Below, piece after piece: positions 1 to 6,395 of a DNA stretch of 13,695 nt (position 1 is its first letter; each line of letters begins with the position of its first letter). Location: assembly GCA_020687605.1 (NCBI GenBank), contig JAJEQY010000091.1:1-13695 (forward strand), given 5' to 3'. Position numbers and translations under genes: made by a program. Source of the DNA: Intestinimonas aquisgranensis. GTDB lineage: Bacteria; Bacillota; Clostridia; Oscillospirales; Oscillospiraceae. The notes below the pieces were generated by a model. It was not told where the DNA came from. It saw only the letters and a program-made list of their open reading frames with translations, and did no database searches.

Positions 1-912
1 GCCAAGCAGTGCGCCAGCACCGCCGAGGTCATTTCCGTCCACACCCTGGTCAACGACATCTTCCTCAAGCACGGCACCGAGGCGCAGAAGCAGAAGTATC
101 TGACCGCCGCCGTGGAGGGTAAGATCGGCGCCTTCGCCCTCACCGAGGCGGGTGCCGGCTCCGACGCCGCCTCCGCCAAGACCAAGGCCGTGGTGGACGG
201 GGACGACTACGTCATCAACGGCAGCAAGTGCTTCATCTCCAACATGGGCCCCACCGAGGGCGACTATGTGGTGGTCATCGCCCTCACCGATCCCGAGAAG
301 GGCACCAAGGGCATGTCCGCCATCGTGGTGGACCGGGGTACTCCCGGCTTCACCGTGGGCAAGCGCGAGGAGAAGCTGGGCATCCGCGGCGCTGACATCT
401 CCGAGCTGATCTTTGAGGACTGCCGCGTGCCCCGCAGCAACCTGATCGGCCAGGAGGGCGAGGGCTTCAAGATCGCTATGGCCGCTCTGGACGGCGGCCG
501 CATCGGCATGGCCGCCCAGGGCCTGGGCATCGCCGACGCCGCCATTGAGGCCTCCATCAAGTACATGAAGGAGCGCGTGCAGTTCGGCAAGCCCATCGCC
601 AAGCTGCAGGGCCTGCAGTGGTATCTGGCCGACATGGCCACCCGCACCGAGGCCGCCCGCGCCCTGGTGTACGAGGCCGCCTGCGCCGCCGACAGCGGTG
701 AGCCCCTCTCCAAGCTGGCCGCCATGTGCAAGTACTGCGCCTCTGAGAACGCAGTGTGGGTGACCAACAAGGCCCTCCAGATCCACGGCGGCTACGGCTA
801 CATGCGGGACTACCCCATCGAGCGCATGTACCGCGACGCCCGCATCGTGCCCATCTACGAGGGCACCTCCGAGATCCAGAAGGTAGTTATCGCCAGAGAG
901 CTGCTCAAATAA
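1..912 (+). CDS. Acyl-CoA dehydrogenase, short-chain (butyryl-CoA type), 5' end cut off by window
   Basis: FAD enzyme that oxidises or reduces a short acyl-CoA at the alpha-beta bond with electron-transfer flavoprotein. The frame is open from base 1, leaving 303 residues of a family that is usually about 380, so roughly 75 N-terminal residues lie outside. Visible are the first family signature (FALTEAGAGSD, fragment residues 45-55), the C-terminal helical domain with the QFGKPI stretch, the second signature (QIHGGYGYMRDYPIERMYRDAR region), and IYEGTSEIQ with the expected catalytic Glu at fragment residue 287. In-frame GTG codons such as that at 112 are internal, since homology continues upstream of them. 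The MaoC-type hydratase gene follows after 33 bases, so the two are probably cotranscribed. Butyryl-CoA is the likeliest substrate by family resemblance and context, but another short acyl-CoA is possible. Confidence 0.93.
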   Translation, partial: AKQCASTAEVISVHTLVNDIFLKHGTEAQKQKYLTAAVEGKIGAFALTEAGAGSDAASAKTKAVVDGDDYVINGSKCFISNMGPTEGDYVVVIALTDPEKGTKGMSAIVVDRGTPGFTVGKREEKLGIRGADISELIFEDCRVPRSNLIGQEGEGFKIAMAALDGGRIGMAAQGLGIADAAIEASIKYMKERVQFGKPIAKLQGLQWYLADMATRTEAARALVYEAACAADSGEPLSKLAAMCKYCASENAVWVTNKALQIHGGYGYMRDYPIERMYRDARIVPIYEGTSEIQKVVIARELLK

Positions 913-945
913 CATTTGGGAGACAGAAAGGAAAGGGTGCGTATT

Positions 946-1827
946 ATGGAAAAGATCGACCTCAATCAGCTCATCGGTATGAAGATGGAGCCCCGCTACG
1001 TGGAGTATAACTGGCGGGATGTGGCCCTCTATAACCTGGCTGTGGGCGCCCACAAGGAGGATCTGGCCTATTACTACGAGAAGTACCTCAAGGCCATCCC
1101 CACCTATGGCGCAGTCCCCTACTGGGCCACCATCAACGTCCGCCCCTATCAGTGGATGCCGCTGCCCGCCTCCATGCTGGCAGACGAGCTCATCAAGCCC
1201 ACCATCGCATTCCTGAACATGGACCACGAGATCATCTGGCACCGGCCCATCGACGCCATCAAGGGCACCTTCCAGTGGCAGGACCAGATCGTGGACGTGT
1301 ACGATCGCGGCGAGGGCAAGGGCGCCGTGGTCAAGACCAAGATCGACGTTCGGGATGAGGCCGGCAACCTGGTCTGCACCAACTACTCCACTACCTTCTT
1401 CCACGAGGCGGGCGGCTTCGGCGGCAAGCCCATGCCCAAGAGCCCCGTGGTCATCCCTGAGCGGGAGCCCGATTTCACGGTGGACGACTATGTAACTCCG
1501 GTGCAGAACCTCCTTTACCGCCTCACCGGCGACACCAACCTCATCCATGTAGACCCGGAGTACGCCAAGAACATGAAGTTTGACCAGCCCATCGTCCAGG
1601 GTCTGTGCTCCTTCGGCTTCGCCTGCCGCATGATCATCGACAAGCTGATCCCCGGCCAGCCCGAGCGCGCCAAACGCATGGCCGCCCAGATGAGCAGCCC
1701 CCTCCTCCCCGACACGCCGGTCCAGACCCAGATTTGGAAAATTGACGAAGGTACCGCCTACTTCCGTTTCATTGACAAGAACACCGGCAAGGCCGTCCTC
1801 AACCGCGGCGTTTTCGAGTGGGCTTAA
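946..1827 (+). CDS. Double-hotdog MaoC-type (R)-specific 2-enoyl-CoA hydratase
   Basis: Predicted to interconvert (R)-3-hydroxyacyl-CoA and trans-2-enoyl-CoA. The 293-residue protein resembles the hydratase-2 unit of peroxisomal multifunctional enzyme 2. The N-terminal hotdog starts near YNWRDVALYNLAVGA (21-35), an AGGFGGK linker sits at 155-161, and the C-terminal hotdog carries YRLTGDTNLIHVDPEYA (191-207). Asp196 and His201 keep the Asp-x4-His spacing of the hydratase-2 catalytic pair, and Asn198 is also present. The usual NPLH is NLIH here. I chose ATG 946 because GAAAGGAAAGG at 926-936 lies at proper spacing; the TTG at 916 would add ten residues without a ribosome site. The gene follows the dehydrogenase by 33 bases. 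Substrate length cannot be read from sequence; crotonyl-CoA / (R)-3-hydroxybutyryl-CoA fits the neighbours. Confidence 0.85.
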   Translation: MEKIDLNQLIGMKMEPRYVEYNWRDVALYNLAVGAHKEDLAYYYEKYLKAIPTYGAVPYWATINVRPYQWMPLPASMLADELIKPTIAFLNMDHEIIWHRPIDAIKGTFQWQDQIVDVYDRGEGKGAVVKTKIDVRDEAGNLVCTNYSTTFFHEAGGFGGKPMPKSPVVIPEREPDFTVDDYVTPVQNLLYRLTGDTNLIHVDPEYAKNMKFDQPIVQGLCSFGFACRMIIDKLIPGQPERAKRMAAQMSSPLLPDTPVQTQIWKIDEGTAYFRFIDKNTGKAVLNRGVFEWA

Positions 1828-1918
1828 TCCAAATTTTGTCGAAAAATTGGTGTGGCCTTTTCCATTCCCATTTTACGTTAAATAGTATTGTAAACGAATT
1901 ATTTTTTCACAAAACTAA

Positions 1919-1947
1919 TTGAATTGGAAAGAAATATTGGATAAAAT
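1919..1947 (+). promoter_or_regulatory. Possible upstream promoter for the crotonase gene
   Basis: TTGAAT (1919-1924) and TAAAAT (1942-1947) are separated by 17 bases inside the AT-rich 278-base gap between the two hydratase genes (1828-2105). No gene was recognised in the gap. It is one of two candidate sigma-A promoters here, and any transcript start is unproven. Confidence 0.45.
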
Positions 1948-1994
1948 CAAATCAGCTCCAAAAAAGATTTACGTGCAATAGTGCCAAAACATTA

Positions 1995-2023
1995 TTGACT
2001 TTGGCCAAAAGATGCTATATCCT
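1995..2023 (+). promoter_or_regulatory. Candidate proximal promoter of the crotonase gene
   Basis: TTGACT (1995-2000), a 17-base spacer and TATCCT (2018-2023) lie about 80 bases before the crotonase ATG. TATATC at 2016 with a 15-base spacer and an upstream TG is an alternative -10. The palindrome TTTGGCCAAA (2000-2009) begins at the last base of the -35 and runs into the spacer. GCCAAA (1983-1988) and TTTGGC (2000-2005) form an inverted repeat straddling the -35. That placement would suit repressor binding, but the regulator is unknown. Confidence 0.55.
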
Positions 2024-2105
2024 GAAGGCGGAAACTGGTTTTGGAGTCATCCAACACCATCAAAAGGCAGTATCCGAAGGTCAAATTTGTGGGAGGTAAT
2101 TTGTT

Positions 2106-2885
2106 ATGAACAACCTGCTTCTGGAAGTGGAAAACGGGATCGCCCTGCTGACCATCAACCGTCCCAAGGCCCTCAACGCGCTGAACAGCGAGACTCTGGC
2201 CGAGCTGAACACCTGCCTGGCCGAGCTGGAGAATAACGACGACGTCAAGGTGGTCATTCTCACCGGTTCCGGCGAGAAGTCCTTCGTGGCCGGCGCCGAC
2301 ATCTCTGAGATGGTCAACGCCACTCCCGCCGAGGGCCGCAAGATGGGCCTGCTGGCTCGTGAGGCTTTTGGTCGTCTGGAGAACATGCCTCAGGTCACCA
2401 TCGCCGCTGTGAACGGCTTCGCTCTGGGCGGCGGCTGCGAGATCTCCATGGCCTGCGACATCCGCGTGGCCTCTGAGAACGCCAAGTTTGCTCAGCCCGA
2501 GTGCGGCCTGGGCATCCTGCCCGGCTTCGGCGGCACCCAGCGTCTGCCCCGTCTGGTTGGCAAGGGCCGCGCCAAGGAGCTCATCTTCACCTGCGACATG
2601 ATCAGCGCCGACGAGGCCTTCCGTATGGGTCTGGCCAACCACGTGGTGCCCCAGGCTGAGCTCATCGACTACTGCAAGGCCATGGCTGGCCGCATCATGA
2701 AGAACGGCCCCTACGCCGTGGCTCTGGCCAAGCAGGCCATCAACACCGGCTCCGACACCGATCTGGACAGCGGCCTGAAGCTGGAGGCCAATCTCTTCGG
2801 CCTGAGCTTCTCCACCGCCGACAAGATGGAAGGCATGACCGCTTTCCTGGAGAAGCGCAAGGAGAAGCACTTCATCGGCAAGTAA
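2106..2885 (+). CDS. Enoyl-CoA hydratase / 3-hydroxybutyryl-CoA dehydratase (crotonase)
   Basis: Crotonase-fold enzyme of 259 residues, the usual family length, predicted to dehydrate (S)-3-hydroxybutyryl-CoA to crotonyl-CoA in the cytoplasm. The oxyanion-hole segments are SFVAGADI (59-66) and FALGGG (105-110). Both catalytic glutamates of hydratases are present: Glu112 in GGGCEISMACD and Glu132 in AQPECGLGILPGFGGTQRL. This favours hydratase activity over isomerases or decarboxylases of the fold. ATG 2106 follows GGGAGG (2091-2096). The gene sits behind its own promoter gap and is followed by a structured non-coding stretch before the CoA-transferase. It resembles the crt product of clostridial butyrate pathways, but the hbd, thl and etf genes that usually accompany crt are not in the window, so I leave the symbol open. 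Confidence 0.92.
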   Translation: MNNLLLEVENGIALLTINRPKALNALNSETLAELNTCLAELENNDDVKVVILTGSGEKSFVAGADISEMVNATPAEGRKMGLLAREAFGRLENMPQVTIAAVNGFALGGGCEISMACDIRVASENAKFAQPECGLGILPGFGGTQRLPRLVGKGRAKELIFTCDMISADEAFRMGLANHVVPQAELIDYCKAMAGRIMKNGPYAVALAKQAINTGSDTDLDSGLKLEANLFGLSFSTADKMEGMTAFLEKRKEKHFIGK

Positions 2886-2891
2886 TTTTTA

Positions 2892-3104
2892 CGTATCCGG
2901 CGCACCGGTCCTGGGCGCAAGCCAGACCACCGGTGTACGCATCCCTGTGACCGCGCCCGGCCCGGAGCCTCCCGCCGAGAGGATACATCCGGGACCGGCC
3001 CTCCCCCTTTGGGGATGGCGGCCCGGTGTTCCTCGATCAGGAGCTCCGGGCCGGGCTTTTTCACCGTACGGACGCGGCGGCAGGTCGTTGGTCTTGCCGC
3101 CGTC
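2892..3104 (+). other. Highly structured untranslated stretch; candidate cis-regulatory RNA or attenuator
   Basis: Between crotonase and the CoA-transferase, 246 bases hold nested inverted repeats and no convincing gene. Hairpin A pairs CACCGGT (2903-2909) with ACCGGTG (2929-2935), with an inner CTGG/CCAG stem (2911-2914/2922-2925). A long-range arm at 2955-2972 is complementary, with one bulge, to 3040-3056, which is followed directly by TTTTT (3057-3061). A local hairpin, GGCCCGG (3020-3026) with CCGGGCC (3046-3052), competes for the same 3' arm. A last hairpin, CGGCGGCA (3075-3082) with TGCCGCCG (3095-3102), ends about 12 bases before the ribosome site. Mutually exclusive pairings beside a U-tract are the layout of an attenuator, but I recognise no known riboswitch class. 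It may be only a terminator with extra stems. Confidence 0.5.
3020..3061 (+). terminator. Putative intrinsic terminator or attenuator downstream of crotonase
   Basis: A GC-rich stem (GGCCCGG 3020-3026 with CCGGGCC 3046-3052, or GCCCGG with CCGGGC 3051-3056) with a further TTCCT/AGGAG pairing inside its loop region ends next to TTTTT (3057-3061). In the alternative fold the 3' arm pairs with 2955-2972 and still abuts the U-tract. Some transcription must pass or restart here to express the CoA-transferase. Confidence 0.6.
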
Positions 3105-3131
3105 TACACTATGGGAAGGGAAGGATCACTC

Positions 3132-4688
3132 ATGTCCAAGAAACCTATCATCTCCGCTGCGGAGGCCGCCGCTCTGGTCAAGGATGGTGACGTCATCACC
3201 ACCAGCGGCTTTGTGGCCAGCGCCATGCCGGAGGCCCTGAACCGTGCTCTGGAGGCTCGCTTCCTGGAGACCGGTTCCCCCAAGAACCTGACCCTCTTCT
3301 ATGCCGCCGCCCAGGGCAACCGTGACGGCAGCGGCGCTGACCATTTCGCCCACGAGGGTATGCTCAAGCGCGTCATCGGCGGCCACTACAACATGGTCCC
3401 CGAGCTGGGCAAGCTCATCAACGCCAACAAGCTGGAGGCTTACAACCTGCCTCAGGGCACCCTGTCCCAGCTCTACCGTGATATCGCCGGCCACAAGCCC
3501 GGCCACATCACCCATGTTGGTCTGAACACCTTCGCCGATCCCCGGATCGAGGGCGGCAAGCTCAACTCCGTCACCACCGAGGACATCGTGGAAGTGGTGA
3601 ACATTCTGGGCGAGGAGAAGCTCCTCTACAAGGCCCTGAAGTTTGACGTTGGCTTCATCCGCGGCTCCTACGCCGACGAGAACGGCAACGTGACCCTGGA
3701 GCACGAGTGCTGCACTCTGGAGGCCACCTCCATTGCTCAGGCCGTGAAGAACTCCGGCGGTAAGCTGGTGGTCCAGGTTGAGAAGGTTGTCCAGAACGGC
3801 AGCCTCGATCCCAAGCTGGTGAAGATCCCCGGCATCTACGTGGACGCTCTGGTCATCTGCGAGAACAAGGAAGACCACGCCCAGTGCCAGGGCTGCGAGT
3901 ACGACGGCTCCATGACCGGCGACTTCCGTCTGCCTCTGGGCAGCCTGGAGTATCCTCCCATGAGCGCCAAGAAGATCATCGGCCGCCGTGCCGCTATGGA
4001 GCTGGAGCCCGACAAGGTGGTCAATCTGGGCATCGGCATCCCCGAGTACATCTCCATGGTGGCCAACGAGGAGGGCATCGGCGACTACATGACCCTCACC
4101 GTGGAGGCCGGCCCCGTGGGCGGCGTGCCTCAGGGCGGCCCCAAGTTCGGCGGCTCTGTCAACGTGGAGTCCATCCTGGATCAGCCCTATCAGTTCGACT
4201 TCTATGACGGCGGCGGCGTGGACCTGGCCTTCCTGGGTCTGGCTCAGGCCGACAAGGACGGCAACATCAACGTCTCCAAGTTTGGTCCCCGGATCGCTGG
4301 CTGCGGCGGCTTCGTGAACATCACTCAGAACGCCAAGAAGGTCTTCTTCTGCGGCACCTTCACCGCCGGCGGCATCAAGACCCACGTGGAGGACGGCAAG
4401 CTGGTCATCGACCAGGAGGGCCGCGAGCAGAAGATGATCAATACCGTGGAGCAGATCACCTTCTCCGGCGCCTACGCCAACAAGACCGGCCAGCCCGTCA
4501 AGTACATCACCGAGCGCGCTGTCTTCGAGCTGCGTCCCGACGGCGTCTACCTCACCGAGGTGGCCCCCGGCATCGACGTGCAGACTCAGGTCATCGACCT
4601 CATGGGCTTCACCCCCAAGATGGAAGAGGGCGGCCCCAAGCTCATGGACGAGCGTATCTTCCACGACGGCCTCATGGGCCTGAAGTAA
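3132..4688 (+). CDS. Acyl-CoA:acetate/propionate CoA-transferase (Pct-type, fused two-domain)
   Basis: Family I CoA-transferase moving CoA between acetyl-CoA (or another acyl-CoA) and a short carboxylate. The 518-residue chain fuses both CoA-transferase domains and closely resembles propionate/lactate CoA-transferase Pct of Clostridium propionicum (about 524 residues). Shared stretches include TTSGFV near the start, QGNRDG and HFAHEG (61-76), YNLPQGTLSQL, FGPRIAGCGGFVNITQN and the C-terminal APGID.QTQ. The glutamate expected to form the CoA thioester is Glu305 in NLGIGIPEYI, matching the NLGVGAPEYV site of Pct. ATG 3132 is chosen because GGAAGGGAAGG (3114-3124) precedes it and because homology starts there; in-frame codons back to 3009 cross the terminator hairpin. 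Broad short-chain acid specificity is expected; butyrate, propionate, lactate or 3-hydroxybutyrate cannot be told apart here. The permease gene follows by 109 bases. Confidence 0.92.
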   Translation: MSKKPIISAAEAAALVKDGDVITTSGFVASAMPEALNRALEARFLETGSPKNLTLFYAAAQGNRDGSGADHFAHEGMLKRVIGGHYNMVPELGKLINANKLEAYNLPQGTLSQLYRDIAGHKPGHITHVGLNTFADPRIEGGKLNSVTTEDIVEVVNILGEEKLLYKALKFDVGFIRGSYADENGNVTLEHECCTLEATSIAQAVKNSGGKLVVQVEKVVQNGSLDPKLVKIPGIYVDALVICENKEDHAQCQGCEYDGSMTGDFRLPLGSLEYPPMSAKKIIGRRAAMELEPDKVVNLGIGIPEYISMVANEEGIGDYMTLTVEAGPVGGVPQGGPKFGGSVNVESILDQPYQFDFYDGGGVDLAFLGLAQADKDGNINVSKFGPRIAGCGGFVNITQNAKKVFFCGTFTAGGIKTHVEDGKLVIDQEGREQKMINTVEQITFSGAYANKTGQPVKYITERAVFELRPDGVYLTEVAPGIDVQTQVIDLMGFTPKMEEGGPKLMDERIFHDGLMGLK

Positions 4689-4699
4689 TTCCCGCATGA

Positions 4700-4722
4700 G
4701 GGGCTCCGGCCTCCGGAGCCCC
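4700..4722 (+). repeat. Perfect 10-bp hairpin between CoA-transferase and permease genes
   Basis: GGGGCTCCGG (4700-4709) pairs with CCGGAGCCCC (4713-4722) around a 3-base loop. No U-tract follows, so it is more likely an mRNA-stabilising, processing or weak pause element than a full terminator. A smaller GGGAAC/GTTCCC inverted repeat follows at about 4734-4751. Confidence 0.6.
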
Positions 4723-4797
4723 CCCTTCCCTTCGGGAACAGAGCGGTTCCCGAAACCGTTGCAATTGTTGAGACTGAGATAGAAAGGGGACTTTCCT

Positions 4798-6144
4798 TTG
4801 AACTGGGGAATCCTAATCCTATTCATCGCCATCATCCTGTTCGGTGTGCTGGCCTTCCGCGGTATTTCCGCACTGATCCTGGCTCCTCTGGTCACCTGCT
4901 TCGTGCTGATCTTTGCCCCCATCTTTGCGGGACAGGACATCGCCATCCTGGATGGCCTGAAGACGCAGTTCATGCCTGCCGCAGCCAACTACGTCTCCAG
5001 CTACTTCCTGGTGTTCTTCGTGGGCGCCATCTTCGGTGCTGTCTATCAGTTTACAGGCGCTGCTAAGTCCATCGCCAAGTGGCTGGCCGGCATGTGCCAG
5101 GGCAAGTTCGTGGCCCCCATCATCATGTGCATTACCGGCCTGCTGACCTACGGCGGCATCTCCGGCTTTGTGGTCTTCTTCGTCATCTACCCCATCGCTC
5201 TCCAGATGTTCCGCTCTGCCAACCTGACCCGCCGCCTGATCCCCGCCGCCATCTCCGCCGGCTGCTGGACCTGGTCTATGTATGGCCCCGGCTCCCCCTC
5301 CATCCAGAACGTTATCCCCATCGACATCCTGGGCACCACCCCCACCGCCGCTCTGGTGCCTTCTCTGATCGCCACCGTGGCCTCCTTCGTGATGATCTTC
5401 GTGTGGCTGGAGTACCGCGCCCGCTCCTTCTCCAAGCGCGGCTTCTACTTCCATGATGACCGTATGCGGACTCAGCTCTCCCCCGAGGAGCTGCAGGAGG
5501 ACGATCCCAATGAGGTCCTGCCCAACCCCATCGTGGCCCTGATTCCCATCATTGTCATCCTGGTCCTCTTCAATGTGCCCATCTTCAACGGCGCTGGTCT
5601 CCCTGTTGAGACCTCCGTGTTCGCCGGCGTGGTCCTGGCCGTCATCCTTTTCTTCCCCCGCATCGAGGGCGGTATCAGTGGCTGGGTCAAGGTCTTCAAC
5701 AAGGGCGCTGCTGACTCCGGCGTGTCCATCCTGAACACCGCTATCGTCGTCGGCTTCGGCGGCGTGGTCCAGAACACCCAGGGTTTCACTGACCTGGTGG
5801 CCAGCCTCCAGAAGCTGGAGATGAACCCCCTGATCTTCGTCATGATCACTGTGGCCGTGTGCGCCGGTGCCTGCGGCTCCGCCTCCGGCGGTATGGGCGT
5901 GGCCTTCAACGCTCTGAAGGACGTCTACGCCTCTCTGGGCGCCAACTTCGAGTACGTCCACCGTATCGGCGCCATCGCCGCCGGCACCCTGGACACCCTG
6001 CCTCACCAGGGCGCTCAGATCACCCTGCTGGGCATCTGCAAGTGCACCCACAAGGAAGCCTACTTCGACATCGCCATCACCCAGATCGCCATCCCCTTCA
6101 TCACCTGCTTCCTCTTCATCGCTCTGGCTTCCATGGGTCTGTAA
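4798..6144 (+). CDS. GntP-family proton/carboxylate permease (3-hydroxybutyrate or related hydroxy acid candidate)
   Basis: Integral membrane carrier of 448 residues, normal for the GntP family, with many hydrophobic segments and one hydrophilic central loop near residues 206-243. Family features include the glycine-rich CGSASGGMGVAFNAL region (359-373) and HRIGAIAAGTLDTLPHQGAQITLL (388-411), resembling the conserved HRI..IAS..LD.LPHNGA segment. The family takes up gluconate and other hydroxy acids; some members are annotated as D-beta-hydroxybutyrate permeases. The position after a CoA-transferase and acyl-CoA genes points to a short hydroxy acid or fatty acid rather than gluconate. The start is an unusual TTG at 4798, chosen because AAAGGGGA (4783-4790) is well spaced and the first membrane helix begins at once. 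The gene ends at a strong terminator. Confidence 0.88.
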   Translation: MNWGILILFIAIILFGVLAFRGISALILAPLVTCFVLIFAPIFAGQDIAILDGLKTQFMPAAANYVSSYFLVFFVGAIFGAVYQFTGAAKSIAKWLAGMCQGKFVAPIIMCITGLLTYGGISGFVVFFVIYPIALQMFRSANLTRRLIPAAISAGCWTWSMYGPGSPSIQNVIPIDILGTTPTAALVPSLIATVASFVMIFVWLEYRARSFSKRGFYFHDDRMRTQLSPEELQEDDPNEVLPNPIVALIPIIVILVLFNVPIFNGAGLPVETSVFAGVVLAVILFFPRIEGGISGWVKVFNKGAADSGVSILNTAIVVGFGGVVQNTQGFTDLVASLQKLEMNPLIFVMITVAVCAGACGSASGGMGVAFNALKDVYASLGANFEYVHRIGAIAAGTLDTLPHQGAQITLLGICKCTHKEAYFDIAITQIAIPFITCFLFIALASMGL

Positions 6145-6157
6145 TAGCTTTTATGCC

Positions 6158-6196
6158 AAAAAACAGGAGACGACGTACGTCGTCTCCTGTTTTTTT
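6158..6196 (+). terminator. Strong intrinsic terminator after the permease gene
   Basis: A perfect 38-base palindrome (6158-6195) with CAGGAGACGAC and GTCGTCTCCTG arms is flanked by A-run and T-run. TTTTTTT spans 6190-6196. It can work in both directions and separates the CoA-transferase/permease unit from the second dehydrogenase. Confidence 0.93.
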
Positions 6197-6235
6197 GTAC
6201 AAATTTTTACCTTTAAAAATGTGGATATCTCCAGC

Positions 6236-6264
6236 TTGACAGAGTCGCTGCGCAGTGGTACATT
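6236..6264 (+). promoter_or_regulatory. Sigma-A promoter of the second acyl-CoA dehydrogenase
   Basis: TTGACA (6236-6241), a 17-base spacer and TACATT (6259-6264) follow the permease terminator and precede the gene by about 130 bases. The perfect inverted repeat ATTGT-AATC-ACAAT (6262-6275) overlaps the end of the -10 and the expected transcript start. Confidence 0.8.
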
Positions 6265-6310
6265 GTAATCACAATAGTTCTGTATCAAAACTATTTTTAT
6301 TTAGAACTAT
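6262..6310 (+). promoter_or_regulatory. Operator-like repeat cluster downstream of the promoter
   Basis: Besides ATTGT-N4-ACAAT (6262-6275), the half-site ATAGTT (6274-6279) is mirrored by AACTAT at 6289-6294 and again at 6305-6310. The outer pair extends to a perfect 8-base inverted repeat, ATAGTTCT (6274-6281) with AGAACTAT (6303-6310). The location at and just after the transcript start fits repressor binding; an RNA hairpin in the leader is the alternative. The cognate regulator is not identified. Confidence 0.5.
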
Positions 6311-6395
6311 GCCATCCCTGCTTCCAAGTATCTCACCATTTTTCCCACCACACACGTACCCATCAACCGCGATCAAATGAAAGGATGTGTCGACC

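Noticed and set aside
916..945. TTG start giving a longer MaoC-type hydratase
   Set aside because: It adds ten residues that translate the ribosome site itself, and the ATG at 946 has proper spacing.
1832..1855. Possible terminator CCAAATTTT / AAAAATTGG after the MaoC-type hydratase gene
   Set aside because: The arms are imperfect and AT-only, and only a TTTT run follows; too weak to call.
3011..3046. Superficial GGGGATGG likeness to a fluoride riboswitch
   Set aside because: The conserved downstream CUGAUG segment and pseudoknot layout are not seen, and the genes downstream are not fluoride-related.
3009..3131. 41-residue N-terminal extension of the CoA-transferase
   Set aside because: It runs across the terminator hairpin and ribosome site, and similarity to Pct begins at 3132.
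3126..4988. 620-residue open frame on the - strand opposite the CoA-transferase
   Set aside because: It is low-complexity, rich in H, G, V, L and D, and mirrors a well-recognised Pct-type gene. Long antisense frames are expected from the GC-rich third codon positions.
4819..6051. 410-residue - strand open frame opposite the permease
   Set aside because: Its composition (runs of G, D, H, E) and lack of any family feature mark it as a shadow of the permease codons.
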